Below are positions 11,699-22,047 of a DNA stretch of 64,000 bases, piece by piece. Source of the DNA: Rhodamnia argentea (lineage: Eukaryota > Streptophyta > Magnoliopsida > Myrtales > Myrtaceae); NCBI RefSeq assembly GCF_020921035.1, contig NC_063156.1, forward strand, positions 8,308,001 to 8,372,000, in the 5' to 3' direction. The position numbers and the translations under genes are program-made. The notes beneath the pieces are model-generated. The model had not been told where the DNA came from. It worked only from the letters and a program-made list of their open reading frames with translations, and did no database searches. How positions within the stretch are numbered: the first letter of the stretch is position 1; each line of letters opens with the position of its first letter.

Positions 11699-12497
11699 GG
11701 GAAAATTTCAAAAAAAGGCTAGTCCTCTCATTTTCTTAAATAACGGTCTCAAGTGAACCTTATTCAAATAATAGCCTGAAGTGCTCTCATTTTTTCAAAT
11801 AAGGATCTGAAGTGAATATTATTTCAAATAAGAACATGAGTGGCCATAAAATCTCAAGAAAATGGCATGATTTCAAAGGCATTTTTATCTTTTTACTTAT
11901 TTGATTTATTTCTTAGACTTTTCTTTTATCCGTTTCTTCAAAAATTAACAAAAAAATAAAAAAAGAAAAATACAACATACACATGTGGGAGGGTGGCCGC
12001 CGCCCCACGGATGAGGGGGTGAAGGCCGATAGGGTCGCAGGCTCCTCGGCAAGGACCGACGACCCCGCCGACTAGAAGCGAGAGCCAGTAGGCCCTCTCC
12101 TGGATCCGGGTGGGGGTCGCCGGCCCCCGCTATGATCGTGGGAGGGCCGGCGACCCCCGCCAGGTCCCGAGCGACGGTTGCCGACAACCTAGTCAACCTT
12201 TGCCGCCTTCGCTGACCCCCTCCCCAACCAGCGGTGGGTCGGCGGCCATAGGCGGGAGGGTTGCTTTTTAAAAAAATAGAAAAAAGGAAAAAAAAATAGA
12301 GAAAAACAAGCAAAACATCATAATGAAAAATGACGGAAATGCCCTTTACATCATATTTTTTTTGAAATACTATAGACACTTCGAGCCCTTATTTGAAACA
12401 TACTATGCTATTTTGGGCCCTTATTTGAAATAAGATTTACTTATGGCTCTTATTCGAGAAAACGAGAGGATTTCGGGTCTTTATTTTAAATTTTCCC
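11699..12497. mobile_element. Foldback Mutator-like element with GC-rich core
   Basis: About 799 bp, starting GGGAAAATTT and ending in the inverse AAATTTTCCC. The flanks AAAAACAAA (11690-11698) and AAAAATAAA (12498-12506) form a 9-bp duplication with one mismatch. The arms repeat short units of the type TCAAATAAGGGCCTGAAGTG. The core at 11980-12255 is strongly GC-rich with repeated GGCGACC/GGTCGCC strings. The 144-codon minus-strand open frame inside is low-complexity and not a convincing protein. The element belongs with 20842-21611. Confidence 0.8.
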
Positions 12498-12569
12498 AAA
12501 AATAAAAGCCAAAAGTAAAAAAGAAAGGGAAAAAAGAAGGGAAAAAAAAAAGGAAACAACTAAAAAAAG

Positions 12570-12705
12570 GAAAAATGGCGAAAATGCACTTATTCAGATT
12601 TTTCCTTTTGAATAAAGTCACTTTGGATCTTTATTTAAAATGAAATCCACTTCATATCTTTATTTGAGAAAACGGACATAGTTGGACCTTATTTGAAATT
12701 TTACC
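12570..12705. mobile_element. Partial copy of the same foldback family
   Basis: Units of the form CTTTATTTAAAATGAAATCC and TTATTTGAGAAAACGGACAT match one arm of the 11699-12497 element. No partner arm is present, so it is a fragment or a one-sided remnant. It ends about 180 bp before the RDM4 start codon. Confidence 0.6.
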
Positions 12706-12844
12706 AAGTTTTACAAGGCAATTGTTCCGCCAAGGCATGTAAAGGAGGAACGAAAAGTTCCGGAGACATCCGAGTGCTATAAGAGACGAGCGAACGTCTT
12801 CGCCGGTGAATTTGAATGATCGAATTGCTATCGGCGAGCGCATT

Positions 12845-12857
12845 AAACCCTAAACCC
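12845..12857 (+). promoter_or_regulatory. Telo-box in the RDM4 leader
   Basis: AAACCCTAAACCC, about one and a half telomere repeats, lies 26 bp before the RDM4 ATG, probably in the 5' UTR. Telo-boxes are bound by telobox-Myb factors in plants. Confidence 0.5.
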
Positions 12858-12883
12858 TCGATTTCTTGCTCGGAAAGTTGGCG

Positions 12884-15800
12884 ATGGAAGCCATTGGAGA
12901 GAGCTCTTCGGCCCGTCCCAAGTCCGACGACGACGACAAGCCACTGATCGTTCGGGTCAAGCGCAAGGCCTCCCACTCCCCCGTCGACGCTTTCTGTGAG
13001 TTCTGCTCTCTGTCAGAGACTTTCTCGGCTTCCTTTGATGGCTCGTTCCCCGCAAAAAAAAAAAAAAAAAACTTGTTTAGCGACACCTCTCTTGTTTCTC
13101 GCTCCTTTTTTTGCGATATGTTGACACGGCTGAATGGGTTTGGCAGGGTTGGAAATCAACGAGAGGCCGCTGAAGAGACCTATTCTCGATTTTGAGAAAT
13201 TGTCTATCTCAGACGCTGCTGTAAAAGGTATTTGATTCTGCCCTCAAGTTTTCATCGTTTTGGTTCCCATGTTTTATCTTCTGACGGCATTAGGAAGGAA
13301 GTAGTGGTAGATGGTTGCTCTGTTCTTGGATGCAAATCCATTCAACGGGTACACTACTACTTGAGAATCTATAGTGGCGGGTGTGTCATCTGGTTGGATC
13401 AAATGTTTGTGTGGATATCGCTGTGTTAGTATGGGAACTGGGCTGCCCTGATCAATTATGCTCCTAATTCGAAAATTGAGCTTCTAACTGGTGCAGTTAT
13501 GGACAAAATGCTCGATAAATGTGTTCCATTGACTGTCGTAACTTTAAACGAAATAACCACTGGTTCTGGCGGTATATTTGCCCCCACATTGCTGAGGTTT
13601 CATGTAATTGAATTTGTTATATCGGTTTCTTTTTAAGTTCTTAAGTTTATCTTTTTTGTTGCCCTAACATATTAGCATTGTTGACATTTGCATTTGCAGA
13701 GAATGAGTTGAAGATTAAAAGGGTGTTAGTGAAACATGTTGAAAGCACAAACAGCTCCGAGGCTGACTTTGATTTATTGCAATCATTTCTGGTCAGAACC
13801 CTCATATATCATCGAGCATATGCAATATGGAAATGCTTCAAGGACTTTCATTACATTCCTTTTACTGACATGTTTTTAATTCACTTTCGTCCATCCTGAG
13901 TGAATTATCGAGGTTATTTTCTTGAACAGCCTAGATCTGCTGAAGTTTCTGGATCTAATACAGTTATGGAGGAAAGAAGACGCACATTTAAAAAGGACAA
14001 TGTAAGATCTCTCTCTCTCTCTCTCTCTTCCTGGTAGGAAAAATACTTGGAGAGGAAGTTTTTGATATCTATTAGAAGTTATTGGGTAGGAGGAGAGGCT
14101 GAGTTGAAGCAGGATTTTCAAAGATTGCCATCTCAAGGCATGATCTCACAATGTTTTTCACACTTCTGTATTTCTTGGCTGCAGATACAAGAGGACTTGC
14201 TGTCTAAAGCGAGAGAGGCAAAAGAGGTATGTTGCATAGCTGATACCATTAGATTGATTTTCTCTACAGTGTAGGATTTGAAATCCACTGGCTTTTCTGT
14301 TCTGTTTCGAATTCAAGGATGCTTTCACTGAGGGAAAAAAAGAGAGGAATGTTCACTTTTATTCAAGTCATCAAGAGATTTATCTTGTACAGACCCATAA
14401 ACGAACGATAGATTTAGGTTATTATTATCATTTGAAAGAAGGTGCATTGGGTGCTTCCTCTTATACTTGAGGGGCTGTAGAAGTTGTGCTGCTTCACTTG
14501 AATTAAGTCACTAAGTGAATTCACGGAGATAAGGAGATGAAGTAGACCTACACAATATTACGCATTGTTTCCTGCTATTACTTTGATGAGAAAGAGGTAT
14601 ACTTAATTACTGGAACTTCAGTATGCTTTATTTGGGACTGCCTAAGCTGCATGTAAGGCTGGTCACTTGGTTTTCTGTTTGTCCCTTTGCATCTCTGTGT
14701 GGTTTTGTAGTTTGAGAAAAATAATGATATTCACGACTGAACATTGAGCTGCATGCAATTGTATTCTGTTTGACAATCATATATTTTTCCTTGGAATTCG
14801 TGTTTTACGGAGCAGCAGTGCAATTAACCTCGTGTACAGTCCATCGAAATATCATGTGTAAGGTTTGTAAATTTTAGGCTAATCTACTTGGCTCTATATT
14901 TGGTTTGGAAATATTTTTATGGACAACAGATGCCCTTTAGAAATGGATAGTTTATTTCTATTTGATCACGCCCATTGCGTTATGTGTTGGTGCAAAATTG
15001 AAGGGCTTCCTACTGAGGCCCATTTAATCTGTCTGCTAAGTTATTCGTGGTTATTTGTCCAAGACATTTTCAGAATAAAAGTTCTAATAAGGAGCCAAAG
15101 ATTAACCTTTCCATGAAATTTCCTTTTAAATATTGTCTAAAAATGGAGCTTTTATGCAATTTATTTTTTTGCCTCATATGGAAATTCAGTACTGGTGATT
15201 TGGCAATTAAAATCATATAAAGGAGTCCTACATCGAGAACACGTGAGGCTTGTGTGATTTACTATTGTAGTTCAATTGATTGCAGACAATTGCCAAAAAT
15301 GCTCGCTTTGAGCAAATATGGAGTAGACGGAAAGGAAGCGAAGGGGGCACGAACAACAAAGCTCTTCTTGACATGTATCAGTTTTATGATGTTGTTCGTG
15401 TTGATGGAGAAGAAAAAACCAGTACGGTCCAAAAGGAAGAGTAAGCTCTTGCTCGAATACTGTTTCCTTTTTAAAGCCTTAAACAACGTTAGAGGCTCTT
15501 ATCATTTTGATGCAGAGAGTTATCGTTGGACGATCAGAGGATGTTATCTAGTTATCTACCTATGTTGAGAGAATTCATTCCAAGTGCTGCAGCTGAGATT
15601 GAATCCGATTTGAAGGCCCACAAGTCAAAACAAGGTTATGCTTCATAAATAGTTATCCCTATTAGTGTTCCTGCTTTCTAGCATCATTTGTTAGTTCTGT
15701 TCAATCTTTCATGAGAAAAAGCTAGTGTAATATTTCAGTGCACCTGAATAGGACATCCTGTGTGGTGTTTTTAAAGTTTTCACTCATCTTTCTGTGTCTC

Positions 15801-16413
15801 GGGAGCCACCGATGGTTATATATACGATTACTATACATTAAATGATAATGTAGACATGTGGAAGGATGATTCTTTTAGCAAATTTCCGCTGTAAGTATTG
15901 CATATGACGATTTGTGTTAGCAATTGCCTCATTATTATACATTTTCTCACTTTTTGGACTGAAAGTAAAGAATCTTGATTCAGAGTGCAAGTGGATGAGG
16001 ATGATTTTTATGATGAGCCTGATGAATCAGATATGGAGAGCTACGATTCTAATGGTATGACAGAGCTGTTTTTTATGTTTTTTTTCCATGCACTGTTTAG
16101 ATAACCCTTTTGGAGTGTTTAACAATCTTGTTCTTGGCATCCTGCAGCTGAGAATAATCCTCTGAATGACTATCCTGAGGAGGAATCTGAAGAGGAAATC
16201 GAGAATGAAGATTCTGATGGTCAATCTAAAGACGAAGATGAAGAAGAAGAAGAGAGTGCTAAGAACAGCTCTTCAGAATCCGAGGATTTTGTACTGCGTA
16301 GTTCGTCAGATATAGATGCTTCATTTGAAGATGTGATGGGGTTTGATGACAACGTTCTTGATCACGATCACGAGGAGGGTGAGGGTGCTGATTGGAGATG
16401 GTCCTATCGATGA
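12884..16413 (+). CDS. RDM4: RDM4/DMS4-type Iwr1-domain protein
   Basis: Nine exons: 12884-12995, 13147-13227, 13700-13791, 13930-14001, 14185-14226, 15286-15440, 15516-15634, 15986-16054 and 16148-16413, in total 1008 nt and 335 residues (Arabidopsis RDM4 is of similar length). The N-terminus has KPLIVRVKRKASHSPVDAFW and LEINERPLKRPILDFEKLSI. A middle block reads FYDVVRVDGEE, and the C-terminal Iwr1 domain starts VDEDDFYDEPDESDMESYDS, followed by an acidic tail. Family knowledge: Iwr1 proteins escort RNA polymerase II to the nucleus; plant RDM4/DMS4 also supports Pol IV/V in RNA-directed DNA methylation and the transcription of stress and developmental genes. The exon 8 acceptor is chosen at 15985 because the AG two bases earlier would shift the frame. 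Upstream lie three or four hairpin transposons. Confidence 0.93.
14009..14028. repeat. (CT)10 microsatellite in RDM4 intron 4
   Basis: CT run starting 7 nt after the exon 4 donor. It may affect the use of that donor. Confidence 0.9.
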
Positions 16414-17744
16414 AGCTTTGCCAACATGAATCAGAGGCGTTCGTTCACCAGTTGACCTATTGCGTGGAAAGAAGTGCTTTTAGTAATTGTGCCATCTTCA
16501 GTTTTTTACACATGGACGATCTGGCTTAATTAAGAACTCTGGTAATTGATTGTTAATACTGGAGTGATTTGACAGCCCACGAACAAAGTGCAGATGGGCA
16601 TTTCCAAAAGTATTCTGATAGCGACGCCAATGAGCCGTTCTCCAACTTCCGCAGTTATACGGACGTGGGATCAAACGAAGGTAGGAAAAAGCAAGAACAC
16701 ACAGTTGTCGGTAACTAAACCCGCGGAGGTCTTGTTTTATATCTTTCGAGTTTCAGACAAGCACCTTTTGTCTCCGCGCGTGTAATGACAACGTCAAAAA
16801 AATCGTTCTCTCGTTTTAAAAAAAAATGACTCATTCGCTCGTTCGATAGAGAGCTGAAGATTCTTTTAGGATGATGTAGGGAGTCCAATCCTTAGAGCAC
16901 CCAGCAACGTCCTGTCTCTCTTAGAGAGTTTGATCGGCGACGCACAGGCGCAACTTATATGACAGAAGAACTGCCACCAAACTACATTCCAGATTTCCAA
17001 TATGCATTTGCTTCCACAAAATGTGGACACAAAAATATGAGGCGGGAAAGTCGGTTTGCAACTCCCTTAAGCTAAACAAAGGATCAACTTTAGTCGAATG
17101 ACTCAATTTATCATCCAAAGTTAATTATCAGCAATTACGGAGAGTGTGCTCTAACCGGCCTTCTCCCTTATGGTCAATAAGCTCTCTTACTCTAGTCGTT
17201 TACTCATGGCAAGCAAATTCACAGCAGCATCTTGAAGATAGCTTCAACTATTCGAATCACCGGCACGAGAGCTATTGTTGGTTCCTCTATTTTCTTGTGG
17301 TGCTTGAGTTGATCCATTCATTCAGCAACAAGCAAATACTTCATGTTGGGCATGTGATCTGACTTATCAAATGTTGAAGGCGATGACATTGCCGATCCAA
17401 GGAGCTGCACAGAATTGAACTTGTCCTGCTGCACGGCATCTTGTATACCGGCAAGAAGCATCTGTGGGGGAGAAATTCCGCATTTAAATGTTGGACCAAT
17501 ATAGAGAAAAGCCATCTTTTGCAGAAATTATTCCAGGAGGTCCTGGTGTTCAATTAATAAACGGAAGGTAGGTAGACATTTTCCACAAAGAAGCAAGTTA
17601 GTGTCTGGAACTTATCAAAGACAAAAATGTCAAGAGTGTCTGGAACTTATCAAAGACAAAAGAAGCAAGTTAGCGTCTGGAACTTATCAAAGACAAAAAG
17701 CACATACCTTTCATTAACAGTTTGCATAAAAAGGAAACGGCATG
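16414..17744. other. Convergent intergenic region, RDM4 to LOR gene
   Basis: It holds both 3' ends. No further gene is visible. A short repeat array lies at 17589-17698. Confidence 0.5.
17589..17698. repeat. Three-copy short repeat
   Basis: The unit TGTCTGGAACTTATCAAAGA plus CAAAA occurs at 17601-17626, 17636-17661 and 17673-17698 (first bases vary). AGAAGCAAGTTA precedes copies one and three. It lies just downstream of the LOR stop, probably in the 3' UTR or just past it. Confidence 0.9.
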
Positions 17745-19258
17745 CTACTTCCCGCTAGAAAGAAAGATAACCACAAGCGTGACGATGAAGGCATGATCAA
17801 CGGAGCCGGGATATATTGTCACTCGAAATTTTCCCCTTCTCACATAAATCTGGTGAAGCTTGTGCATAAGGCTAGTCTGCAAGTACAAAAACAATGAATG
17901 AGAAAAGGGAACAAGCCAGAAATAACTTAAACAAATCTGAACCGGTTTCAAGTCATTTAGGCCTCAATTTTAATCCCCAAAACAATTTAAGTACCTGGGC
18001 AACTATGGAATCACCTTGATAGATCGTGCAAGACTTCTGGAATGGAAAACCTTTCATCTTGAAGGATGAACCTAGAACGCCGCAGCTTTCACCAATAACA
18101 AGTACCTCCAGCTCTGTTCTGGTGAGGGACTTTCGAGTTCTCTGCACGTTGCATATCAACTCTTTCTTTTCGCCATGATCAACTTTGAAGATTTGCCACG
18201 ATCCATTCTAGAATCACCAGAAAGGAACGTCAATGAATGATAAGAATGGATAAAATGAGGCCATCAAAAAGAAGCAAGACATAAGTGAATTGACTATTCA
18301 AAGCAACCCGAGATCAAGTAGCAAAAGCCAATTTGTATGATCAATTTTAAACAATGTAACCTACCTTTCTACACAATGTACGATCGATTTTAGCTCTTCA
18401 GAAGAGCACCCCTTTTTTCCCTTCAAATCCCACCAAAAGTGACTCAAATCTTGTCTGGAATATTGACACTTTTGCACTACCAGAAAGCGAGCACGCGCTG
18501 GTCCTACCAAAGGGTTAGATTTCATAAGGCTATTACCAAGAGCAGTGATATACTTCACTTACAAGATAAGCACTCGGTTTTCATGGACTCCCCAACTTCA
18601 TCGAATTCATAAGAGAGCCGTAGAAGGCGACTAAGCGAGCATTGATCCTATTCAATCACACAAAACCTAATGTCTGACTTGAAATTACCCACATCCACAA
18701 GTCACACAAATCAATTCGTCCCAAATCATCAGCTCGATACTGAGGTACACATCAATATGACAACACCAAAACAGGGCACCGCGCAAAAGAACGGGTGCCC
18801 GTCTGCTACTTCATCGTCACTGAATTTAGAACAGAAAAAGCTCCAATTCACCAGATCACAAGACAGGATACCCAAAAGATTAACCCATCTCCTCCTTCCA
18901 GTAAAAGCACACACAGAGCTCTCATGAAACCGGCCAAAAAATGAAAATTGCAACAGATTGACCGTTTCAAACGAGAACAAAGAAGAAGAGCTGAGAGTCA
19001 GAGGACACTCACGCGACCACGAACAATGGAGAAGACAGAATCGCCCGCAGCATCAAGAAGTAATTTCGTGTCATGACGAGGCGGCGATGATGACAATGAC
19101 GACGACTTGGATTGACGGATAACCCTAAAGACGGGATTACCGGAGGAATCGACGAACCCCAATTCGCCGCGAGGAAGGTTCTTGTGCTTCTTTGACCCGA
19201 ACAGATCGATCGGAATCAGCAGACTCGCCGGAACTGCGACGTCGTATGAAGCGTCCAT
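17745..19258 (-). CDS. LURP-one-related (LOR) protein
   Basis: Three exons on the minus strand: 19013-19258, 17995-18207 and 17745-17876, total 591 nt and 196 residues, usual for the family. The protein starts MDASYDVAVPASLLIPIDLF. It contains LGFVDSSGNPVFRV, KLLLDAAGDSVFSIVRG and SWQIFKV, and ends in FRVTIYPGSVDHAFIVTLVV. These are the successive strands of the tubby-like barrel (DUF567/LOR). LURP1 in Arabidopsis is needed for defence against the oomycete Hyaloperonospora; most LOR members have no known biochemical activity. Phases are clean (all introns phase 0). Confidence 0.9.
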
Positions 19259-20841
19259 GGAGAGCGAGAGAGAGAATTTTCTGTCCGAAAACGCCGGCGT
19301 TGTGTTTGTAAAGCGTCCGAATAAGGAACTCTGCACGAAGAGGTTTTCACTAGTTTTATTAAATTTTTGTTGAATATTCGTTCGATTACAAAAGGCATAC
19401 TTTTTGCACGTGAAGAAAAAAAAAATCTGAAGTAAATTCCCGTCCTCGTCGTCCTTATGCATGTGGAAAATGCCAATTAAGACTTTAAAAAAATTAAAGT
19501 ATAATTACACAAATGACTACTAAACTTTGATTTAATATGCATTGTCATTCCTGTCCTTTTAATTTATTCAATGTGACCCATGAACTTTGATATATGTTCA
19601 ATATCGTCCCCGTACTTTTAATTTATTTAATGTGATAAATCAATTTTATATATATTTAATCTAGTCCCTAGACTATATCAAACTGTTTAATATTGTCACT
19701 AAACTTGAATTAATGTAAAGACTATATTGAACATTTTCATATAAGTCGTAAACTAGATTGAGCATATACTAAAAATTGAAAGACCACGTTGAATAAATTG
19801 AAAATTCATGGATGACATTGAATATGAATCAAAAGTTCATGGACCATACTAAACAAACTAAAAGTTCAAAAATGATATTATACATTGTGTCAGAGTTTAA
19901 GAACTAGTTGGATTATTTCCTTGATAATTAACAATGTCAATGACTATTGAAATAAGTGGGAGTAGGGAGAAAAGCGAAATTCTTTTTGGGTAGAAAAAAA
20001 AAAAGAACTCAACATTTATTCTTTATATACCAATTACCTAAAAATAAATAATATTTTATTATTGTAATCAATCTAAAGTGACCTAAAATGTACAAAAAAG
20101 AAAAAAAAATAACCGTGATAAATTTAACGCGACTTTTCAAATTTATCTAAAATTTCATAACGTTATGTTTCACATGACAATCTTTTTTCAATACAAAAAG
20201 TCGTGCTAAGTTTGCTATAATGATAAAATAAATTTTTTTGTGCATCTATATTTTGCCTACCCTTTATAAGAAAACTTCATTACATGTTCTTTCTAGTACA
20301 AGCGTTAAAAAAATTAGTGTAAATTGTATTGCGGATACGACAGGTTTTTTCGATTGCTAAGTAATTTGTCACTTTTCATCATAAACTCTATATAATCCTA
20401 GGTTATCAATCCTAGACGAGGAGAGAGCCAAATCATTCAAGTAGCGTAAATTTAAAGAAACCTCGAAATTATTACCATCCGTTCGCGAATGCCTTTAATC
20501 GGACGTATCATTCATTAATTAAGCAGGTTTGAGCAACATTCTGTTTTCATCAGAGATGCTAGATTGACACGTCTAAGCTGTCTTTGATAAAAGGGTTTAG
20601 TTAACAAAATGACTACTATTTGACCCAAAAAAAAAAAAAGTGCCTGCCAAGCAATGAGTTGTTGGAAAACTCCTGGTGTTGCGCAAAATTAGTGTCTCAA
20701 AAGTTGAATAATTTCAAATATAGTATATTTCGAGTGTCTTGAAAGGCATTCATAGTCACAACTCTTGATAGAATATATTTAATGTAATATTAACTCCCAA
20801 GAATTATTTCGAGACTTCTTAGGCACAACTCATAAAATTTT
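19259..20841. other. Intergenic region upstream of the LOR gene
   Basis: Divergent spacer. It contains a probable foldback element at 19502-19917 and AT-rich DNA without genes. Confidence 0.5.
19502..19917. mobile_element. Probable foldback element
   Basis: The left part repeats units like TTCAATGTGACCCATGAACT. The right part carries the same units inverted (GTTCATGGACCATACTAAAC). The ends TAATTACACAAATGA and the inverse of GTTGGATTATTTC align only loosely, and no target duplication is clear. Likely an old, diverged element. Confidence 0.5.
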
Positions 20842-21611
20842 GAGAAAATTTCGAAAAAAGGGCTCGAAGTGGCTTTATTTTCTTAAATAATGGCATAAAA
20901 TTGACATTATTTTAAATAAAGGCTTAAAATGCATTTTTTTTTATCTCATATAAGCGTTTAAAGTGGCTCTATCAGTCTCAAAAAGTGTTTGACTCACCGA
21001 TCGATAGGAGCATTTTCATCATTGATTATTATTATTTTATTATTTTTTTTCCTTTTTCCTATTTCTCAAAATTTTAAAAAATACTAAAAGTAAAAAAAAA
21101 AAGAAGCAAACACAAGTAGGAGGGGTTGTCGGCGCCTCGATGAGGACCGGCGACCCCGTTGACCGCAGGCAAGAGCCCGCCGGCCATCACCGGAACACGA
21201 AGAGGGTTGCGGCCCTTGGTTGGACCAAGTCGACGGCCAAGGGTCGATGATCGTCGCCTTGGTCCGACGACCCTCTCCTTGTTCCGGTGAAGCCCCTTAT
21301 CTCCGGTTGGCGGGGTCGTCGGTAGGCCCTCCCTCTAACCCGTGTTTTTTTTTTTTTTCACTCTCACACTTTTTTTATTTAACTCAACTAAAAATTAAGT
21401 TAAAATTATATTTTGACGAAAATGCTCTTAATCCACCGAAATATTTAGCTCGCCGGCGAGGTCGGACCCTTATTTAAAATATTATGGTCACTTTGGGTCC
21501 TTATTTGATATAACGAGGGCACCTCAAATTCTTATTTGAAATATCCATCACTTCATGCCCTTATTTAAAAAAAATTGATAGCATTGGACATATTTATTTG
21601 AAATTTCCCTC
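20842..21611. mobile_element. Foldback Mutator-like element with GC-rich core
   Basis: About 770 bp, from GAGAAAATTTC to GAAATTTCCCTC. Flanks TAAAATTTT (20833-20841) and GAAAATTTT (21612-21620) agree at 8 of 9 bases. The arms have the same TATTTCAAATAAGG-type units as 11699-12497 and the core (21120-21335) is GC-rich with GGCGACC/GGTCGCC strings. It is non-coding and lies about 440 bp upstream of the next gene's start codon. Confidence 0.7.
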
Positions 21612-22047
21612 GAAAATTTTTGGTTCACTCGACAAGCTTAGGACAAGAGACCCTTTCCGCGCGGCGTAACATCGGCCCGCTAATTAATATGGTCGGCTCA
21701 AAACTCCTCCCCCACCATAACTTAAAAAAAAAAAAGAAAAAAGAAAAGAAAAGAAAAGTAAATGAAAAACAGAGAAAAAGGAAGTAGACGAGAGCGCAAC
21801 GAATTGAAATAGAACAGGAAGCAGCGGATCATCGCTCTTTCCTTCAAACAATAAGCAAAAATTAAGGAGGAGAAAAGCAAAACTAATTTCAAAACTAGCC
21901 GTTCACGTTTAAAATACTTTTAGGAGCGCTCCACCTCCTCCTCCGCCTCTTCTTCTTCTTGTGTAGTTGGACCACGCGACATCTCTCTCCCCACGCTTTC
22001 TCAGTCTCTCTCTCTCTGCACACGCGTATCATCTGTCTGTGGAGAGG

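Noticed and set aside
11945-12379. 144-codon minus-strand open frame
   Set aside because: It lies inside the GC-rich core of a foldback element and is low-complexity.
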